Program-made: the position numbers and the translations under genes
Shown: piece after piece, positions 5,483-9,240 of the stretch
Layout: every line of letters starts with the position of its first letter
Position numbering within the stretch: the first letter of the stretch is position 1
NCBI GenBank assembly: GCA_023255285.1
Contig: JALRIY010000087.1
Span: forward strand, 1-9,240
Source: Algoriphagus sp.
GTDB lineage: Bacteria > Bacteroidota > Bacteroidia > Cytophagales > Cyclobacteriaceae
DNA: 9,240 bases
Direction: 5' to 3'
Notes under the pieces: generated by a model
What the model was told of the DNA's origin: nothing
Database searches by the model: none
The model's input: the letters and a program-made list of their open reading frames with translations, nothing else

Positions 5483-6595
5483 TTAGTCAAACACCCCTTT
5501 TATAATAGCCTCCTTTAATAACCCTTGAAATTGATTTTGGGCTTTATTTTTATAAGTAGGGTCTGAAAAATTTATGGGAGGCAATTTCAAGAATACATCA
5601 AATTCAGAGGTTAATTCTCCATGACTAGAGGCAATCAAAGCTATTTTTTTGCGCATCTTTTGTGCGAGATTTTTTAATTCAAAACAGGCCTTCCCCTCCT
5701 CACTCTGGTGATCGTATTGTCCCTCTCCAGTAATTATCCAGTCTGCCCATCCTACTTTATCGTGGAGATTTACCCGCTCAAAAAAATAGGAAGAACCGAA
5801 TTCAATTTGACTAGGAAAAAAGAAGTCCAATCCCAACGCTATACCACCCGCAGCACCAAATCCAGGTAAATCTACCCATTTCTCAGAAAGAGTTTTTTTC
5901 ACCAAAAGTTTGAAAAAATCGAAAGTGATTTTTTCAGTTTGTTCAATATCATCTGGGCGGAGCCCTTTTTGAGGACCAAAAATTCGAACAGCACCATTAG
6001 AACCAAAAAATGGGTTTTTCACATCGCAAAGTAAGGTAAATGAAAGTTGAGGCTGTTTCAATGGCCTTTGAATATGTTTACATGCTGCAATTAGATTAGG
6101 ACAAAATGCAGGAAGTTCCCTCCCATGAGCATCTAAAAACAAAAAACCCAAAGCTTGAAGAATACCTACTCCCAAATCAATAGTGGAGGATCCGCCCAAC
6201 CCTAAAACTACTTGGTTGGCTCCCCGTTTTAAGGCTTCTTGAATCAATATGCCAGTACCAAAGGTAGAAGTCACGCTCGTATTTCTCTCTTCAACCCCTA
6301 AATTGGCTAATCCTGAACATGTGGAAACATCCAAGAAGGCAACCTTTTTAGACTCATCCCAGCCAAAATGCCCTTCTATTGGCTTCCCAATTGCATTCAA
6401 CGATAGGCACTTAATTCTTTGGATTCCTAAGGAAGTACACAATAAATCACAGGTCCCATCACCTCCATCAGCAATTGGTTGAACTCTTACTTCAGCTTTT
6501 GGATAGTATGCAGCCAATTGCTCCTGAATATACCTCGAAGCTTCAAGAGCAGTTAGTGTCCCTTTGAAAGCATTTGGGGCAATCAAGAATTTCAT
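5483..6595 (-). CDS. Glycerate 2-kinase (GlxK/GarK type)
   Basis: The enzyme phosphorylates D-glycerate with ATP, in this family usually to 2-phosphoglycerate, feeding lower glycolysis. The 370 residues match the usual 370-385. Family blocks are LIAPNAFKGTLTALEA (4-19, Lys11), PIADGGDGT (40-48), GLGGSSTID (132-140), CDVKNPFFG (190-198), FGPQKG (206-211), PGFGAAGGIALGL (244-256) and TGEGQYDHQS (289-298). The block usually written GGSATNDGG reads GGSSTIDLG here, a small change beside the active site. The ATG at 6595 overlaps the stop of the upstream hydrolase-transporter gene as ATGA, with AAGGA six to ten bases ahead, so translation is probably coupled. It appears to be the last gene of the operon. 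Confidence 0.93.
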   Translation of the reverse strand: MKFLIAPNAFKGTLTALEASRYIQEQLAAYYPKAEVRVQPIADGGDGTCDLLCTSLGIQRIKCLSLNAIGKPIEGHFGWDESKKVAFLDVSTCSGLANLGVEERNTSVTSTFGTGILIQEALKRGANQVVLGLGGSSTIDLGVGILQALGFLFLDAHGRELPAFCPNLIAACKHIQRPLKQPQLSFTLLCDVKNPFFGSNGAVRIFGPQKGLRPDDIEQTEKITFDFFKLLVKKTLSEKWVDLPGFGAAGGIALGLDFFFPSQIEFGSSYFFERVNLHDKVGWADWIITGEGQYDHQSEEGKACFELKNLAQKMRKKIALIASSHGELTSEFDVFLKLPPINFSDPTYKNKAQNQFQGLLKEAIIKGVFD

Positions 6596-9240
6596 AATTC
6601 CTTCATCCTTGCAAAATAATCTTTCGCTGCCGCTTTTACTTTTGGAGCAAGATATAGGGCTGCAATCATATTTGGGAAGGCCATCACAGCATACATTCCA
6701 TCTACCAAACTCACCACTACATCCAAAGAAGCTACTGCGCCAACAACTATGGTAATCAAGTAAAAGTAATTGTAATAGTTAGCCTTATCTGCTCCAAATA
6801 TGTAATTCGCACATTTGTGCCCATAATACGAATATGTAAACATGGTAGATAGTGCAAATACTAAGACAGATAGCATCAATAAATATTTCCCTACGCCAGG
6901 GATTCCAAGTTCAAAAGCAGCCAATGTAAGTTTTACCCCATCATTTTCAGTGGTTTCCCAGACTCCTGTAAGTAAAATAGCCAAAGCAGTAAGCGTACAT
7001 ACGACTATGGTATCAATAAATGGGCCTAACATCGCAATTAGTCCTTCTCGAATTGGCTCTTTGGTTTTAGATTGTCCATGGACCATTGGGGCCGTACCAA
7101 TTCCTGCTTCATTTGAAAATGCCGCTCTGCGTGCGCCAATAATAATTACTGATCCAACTGCACCACCCAAAACTGAATTGCCAGTAAAAGCATCCACTAC
7201 AATTAACTGCAGCATGGAGGGAATATTTTCTACATACTGAAAAACGATAAGAAGGATGGTCACAAAGTAAATAGCAACCATGACTGGGACCATTTTTGAA
7301 GCCACTGCAGCAATCCGCTGGATTCCCCCCAATATGACCACTGCCGTTAATACCATCATCACCAATCCAATAATCCAGCTATTTCTTGTAGCTGCTTCTA
7401 CCGTACCCGGCTCCAAAACCACAGCTTGAATGACAGCAGTCAATTGATTGGCTTGGAAAATAGCCAACAATCCAATCACCCCTGCAATAGAAAAAATATA
7501 AGAAAGAAACTTCCATTTTTTTCCCATTCCCTGGTCAATGACGTACATAGGTCCACCTTGAAGTACCCCAGCAGAATCTTTTCCTCTGTACATAATGGCC
7601 AAACTGCACGTATAATATTTGGTAGCCATTCCCATAAATGCAGCCACCCACATCCAAAAAATTGCCCCAGGGCCTCCCATATTTAGCGCAATTGCGACCC
7701 CTGAGATATTACCTAAACCAACAGTTGAGGCAATCGCCGACATCAGCGCCTGTTTAGAGGATATTTGCCCAGGAGCCAAATCATCTTGGTATTTTCCTCG
7801 AAGTAAAGCAATGGCATGCCCCATTTTGGTAAAAGGAACAAAACCTGAGTGAATAAAAAAGAAAGCACCACCTCCCAATAACAAAATCAGAATAGGAGGA
7901 CCCCAAATCCAATTGCTAAACGAAATAATTAACGTTTCAAGGCCAGATTTTTTTTTTTGCTCCCAATCAATCGTTGGGGTTTTATAAAAGTTCACACCTT
8001 GGATGCTCCATCGAGTTCCTTGAAAAGGAATTCTAGAGGCAAAGCTCTCCCAATTTCTATTTTCCTTGGTGCTCCAAGCTACTTCAGCCAATGCTGCTAA
8101 CCTTGGGAAGGCGAGGTAATTTAGATCCTCTCGATTGGTAACAGTCTCCGACCAAAGTGGTGCTTCGACACCCAAAATATCATCCTTCGAAAGCCCTGGG
8201 ACATACGTACTGGGATCCCATAAATAGGCAGAATCTAAGTCAATGTAAGCCGCCCAATGCAATCCAATTCTAGAGAGGCTATCGTACTGCATATCCAAAT
8301 AGGTTTTCTTAGCAGGTGACAACAATACCTTATTGCCCTGTGTGTGCGCAAGTATAGCATTCTCTTCCTTTGCCCAAAATTGAGCTACATTCCCTGGCAA
8401 TAGTTTTGTAGTGGCAATTTCATCCCATCCAATACTAGTTTTGCCATACTTTGAAACAATATCCTGAACTCGTTCTACAAAATAAATGTAATCCTCTTCT
8501 TCAGTAACGTGCGACTCATCACCGCCAATATGAAAATAGGGACCTGGAGAAAGCAAAGAAAGTTCCCTTACCACACTATCCACAAATGCATAGGTGAGTT
8601 CCAATTGAGGCGCAAACGTACTCCATCCCACTTCAATACCAGTATACAATTGAGAAGCCTGCGGAGCCCTTAATGGTAATTGGTAATCCAATGGGCTTGT
8701 ATTTAGCGCATCCAATCCTTGTCCAATTGGTAAGTTCACCCCAGGATTTAATTCAGCATAAGCAGCTAAGGCCGAATTGGTATGGCCGGGCATATCTATT
8801 TCAGGAACAATTGTAATAAACCGATCTCCAGCATAAGCCACTATTTCTTGGTAATCTTTTTGCGTATAATAGCCACCTTGACCTCCTCCAACTTCTGTAC
8901 TTCCGCCAATTTCAGTAAGCTGAGGCCAAGATTTTATTTCTATTCGCCAACCCTGGTCGTCTGTAAGATGAAGGTGAAGGTAATTCATCTTTAAACTTGC
9001 CATTTGGTCAAGGTAGAAAAGGATATCTTCCTTTGGAAGAAAATGCCGAGCGACATCCAGCATGGACCCTCTGTAAGCAAACTCCGGGGAATCGACTATT
9101 TTCCCTTGCGGAATAACCCAGGCTACTTTTTGAACAGTTACCTGCTCAATCTCCACAGGAAATAGTTGAATGAGTGATTGAATGCCATAAAAAAGTCCAG
9201 CCTCTCCGGCTGATGTTATACGGATCTCTTTTTCGGTAAT
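6592..9240 (-). CDS. GH20 beta-N-acetylhexosaminidase fused to AGCS-family Na+/alanine symporter (5' partial)
   Basis: The frame is open from the right edge to the TGA at 6592-6594; 882 residues are visible and the gene starts outside the window. Visible residues 1-427 are a GH20 enzyme: the end of the N-terminal domain (AGEAGLFYGIQSLIQLFP), the barrel start (YRGSMLDVARHF), HLHLTDDQGWRIEI, the catalytic Asp241-Glu242 pair in HIGGDESH, GWDEI, and the closing EAPLWSET and FPRLAALAEVAWS. It should remove terminal GlcNAc or GalNAc using the substrate N-acetyl group. Residues 433-882 form a full-length (450-residue) AGCS transporter: WIWGPPILILLL, GNISGVAIALNMGGPGAIFW, GGPMYVI, FSNEAGIGTAP and FIDTIVVCTLTALAILLTG, with about 10-11 spans. 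The basic loop after span 1 (KMGHAIALLRGK) and basic C-tail put the transporter N terminus outside, compatible with a periplasmic hydrolase. The join lies on an A11 run. No ATG, GTG or TTG start precedes span 1 in this frame near the join. Confidence 0.88.
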   Translation of the reverse strand: MTEKEIRITSAGEAGLFYGIQSLIQLFPVEIEQVTVQKVAWVIPQGKIVDSPEFAYRGSMLDVARHFLPKEDILFYLDQMASLKMNYLHLHLTDDQGWRIEIKSWPQLTEIGGSTEVGGGQGGYYTQKDYQEIVAYAGDRFITIVPEIDMPGHTNSALAAYAELNPGVNLPIGQGLDALNTSPLDYQLPLRAPQASQLYTGIEVGWSTFAPQLELTYAFVDSVVRELSLLSPGPYFHIGGDESHVTEEEDYIYFVERVQDIVSKYGKTSIGWDEIATTKLLPGNVAQFWAKEENAILAHTQGNKVLLSPAKKTYLDMQYDSLSRIGLHWAAYIDLDSAYLWDPSTYVPGLSKDDILGVEAPLWSETVTNREDLNYLAFPRLAALAEVAWSTKENRNWESFASRIPFQGTRWSIQGVNFYKTPTIDWEQKKKSGLETLIISFSNWIWGPPILILLLGGGAFFFIHSGFVPFTKMGHAIALLRGKYQDDLAPGQISSKQALMSAIASTVGLGNISGVAIALNMGGPGAIFWMWVAAFMGMATKYYTCSLAIMYRGKDSAGVLQGGPMYVIDQGMGKKWKFLSYIFSIAGVIGLLAIFQANQLTAVIQAVVLEPGTVEAATRNSWIIGLVMMVLTAVVILGGIQRIAAVASKMVPVMVAIYFVTILLIVFQYVENIPSMLQLIVVDAFTGNSVLGGAVGSVIIIGARRAAFSNEAGIGTAPMVHGQSKTKEPIREGLIAMLGPFIDTIVVCTLTALAILLTGVWETTENDGVKLTLAAFELGIPGVGKYLLMLSVLVFALSTMFTYSYYGHKCANYIFGADKANYYNYFYLITIVVGAVASLDVVVSLVDGMYAVMAFPNMIAALYLAPKVKAAAKDYFARMKEL
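7948..7958 (-). repeat. A11 homopolymer at the GH20-AGCS junction (T11 on + strand)
   Basis: The coding strand reads GAG C(A)11 TCT, translated E-Q-K-K-K-S, exactly between the hydrolase and transporter domains. With one A fewer the hydrolase would end as EQKKNLALKR then TAA. With one A more it would end as EQKKKIWP then TGA. With one A fewer the transporter frame also gains a possible TTG start (TGA TTG GGA GCA) just ahead. The run is a classic site for polymerase slippage and equally for sequencing length errors. Confidence 0.95.

Noticed and set aside
6842..7686. Open frames on the + strand opposite the symporter (6842-7240, 7426-7686, 7619-7852)
   Set aside because: They lie antisense to strongly conserved AGCS coding sequence and their translations have no recognisable domain.
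9154..9156. GTG as the start of the hydrolase-transporter gene
   Set aside because: The frame stays open to the window edge, and the extra 28 residues carry GH20 N-terminal-domain sequence (AGLFYGIQSLIQLFP), so the true start is outside.

Overview
The window looks like part of the chromosome of a Bacteroidota bacterium, most likely a Cytophagales member of the Algoriphagus/Cyclobacteriaceae kind. The clues are an AT-rich genome, weak or absent Shine-Dalgarno sequences, TAnnTTTG-like -7 promoter elements, DUF4136 and DUF6526 proteins, and a Bacteroidota-type phospho-sugar mutase tail. The genus is inference. I see no IS element, phage gene, tRNA, rRNA or CRISPR array.

Layout. At 1-176 (+) is the last 57 codons of a phosphoglucomutase/phosphomannomutase-type enzyme. 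It converges on a succinylglutamate desuccinylase/aspartoacylase-family metallohydrolase (221-1165, -), which diverges from murB (1242-2255, +). murB converges on a dCMP deaminase gene (2252-2734, -), and the two share a 4-base stop overlap. At 2868-3757 (+) is a two-gene unit: a DUF4136 lipoprotein followed 2 bases later by an Mpo1/DUF962-like membrane protein. An AT-rich 260-base gap with no gene follows. Then come four little-known + strand genes: a 161-aa CxC/His protein (4018-4503), an extremely acidic 67-aa protein (4561-4764), a 49-aa single-span membrane protein (4847-4996) followed by a clean intrinsic terminator (5012-5034), and a DUF6526 two-span membrane protein (5045-5482).

The rest of the window (5483-9240, -) is an operon that enters from beyond the right edge. 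Its main gene is one open frame encoding a GH20 beta-N-acetylhexosaminidase fused to a complete AGCS-family Na+/alanine (glycine) symporter. The gene ends in a 4-base ATGA overlap with a glycerate 2-kinase gene. The frame crosses from hydrolase to transporter exactly at an A11 homopolymer (T11 at 7948-7958 on the + strand). Losing or gaining one A would terminate the hydrolase within a few codons. The join is therefore either a true enzyme-transporter fusion, possibly tuned by slippage, or an artefact of a homopolymer length error. This is the most interesting feature of the window.

How the genes fit together: most are housekeeping (cell-wall precursor synthesis, dUMP supply, sugar-phosphate interconversion). 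The right-hand operon suggests a periplasmic enzyme that releases amino sugar from chitin- or peptidoglycan-type material, tethered to a Na+-driven amino-acid importer and co-translated with an enzyme feeding glycerate into glycolysis. That functional link is inference.
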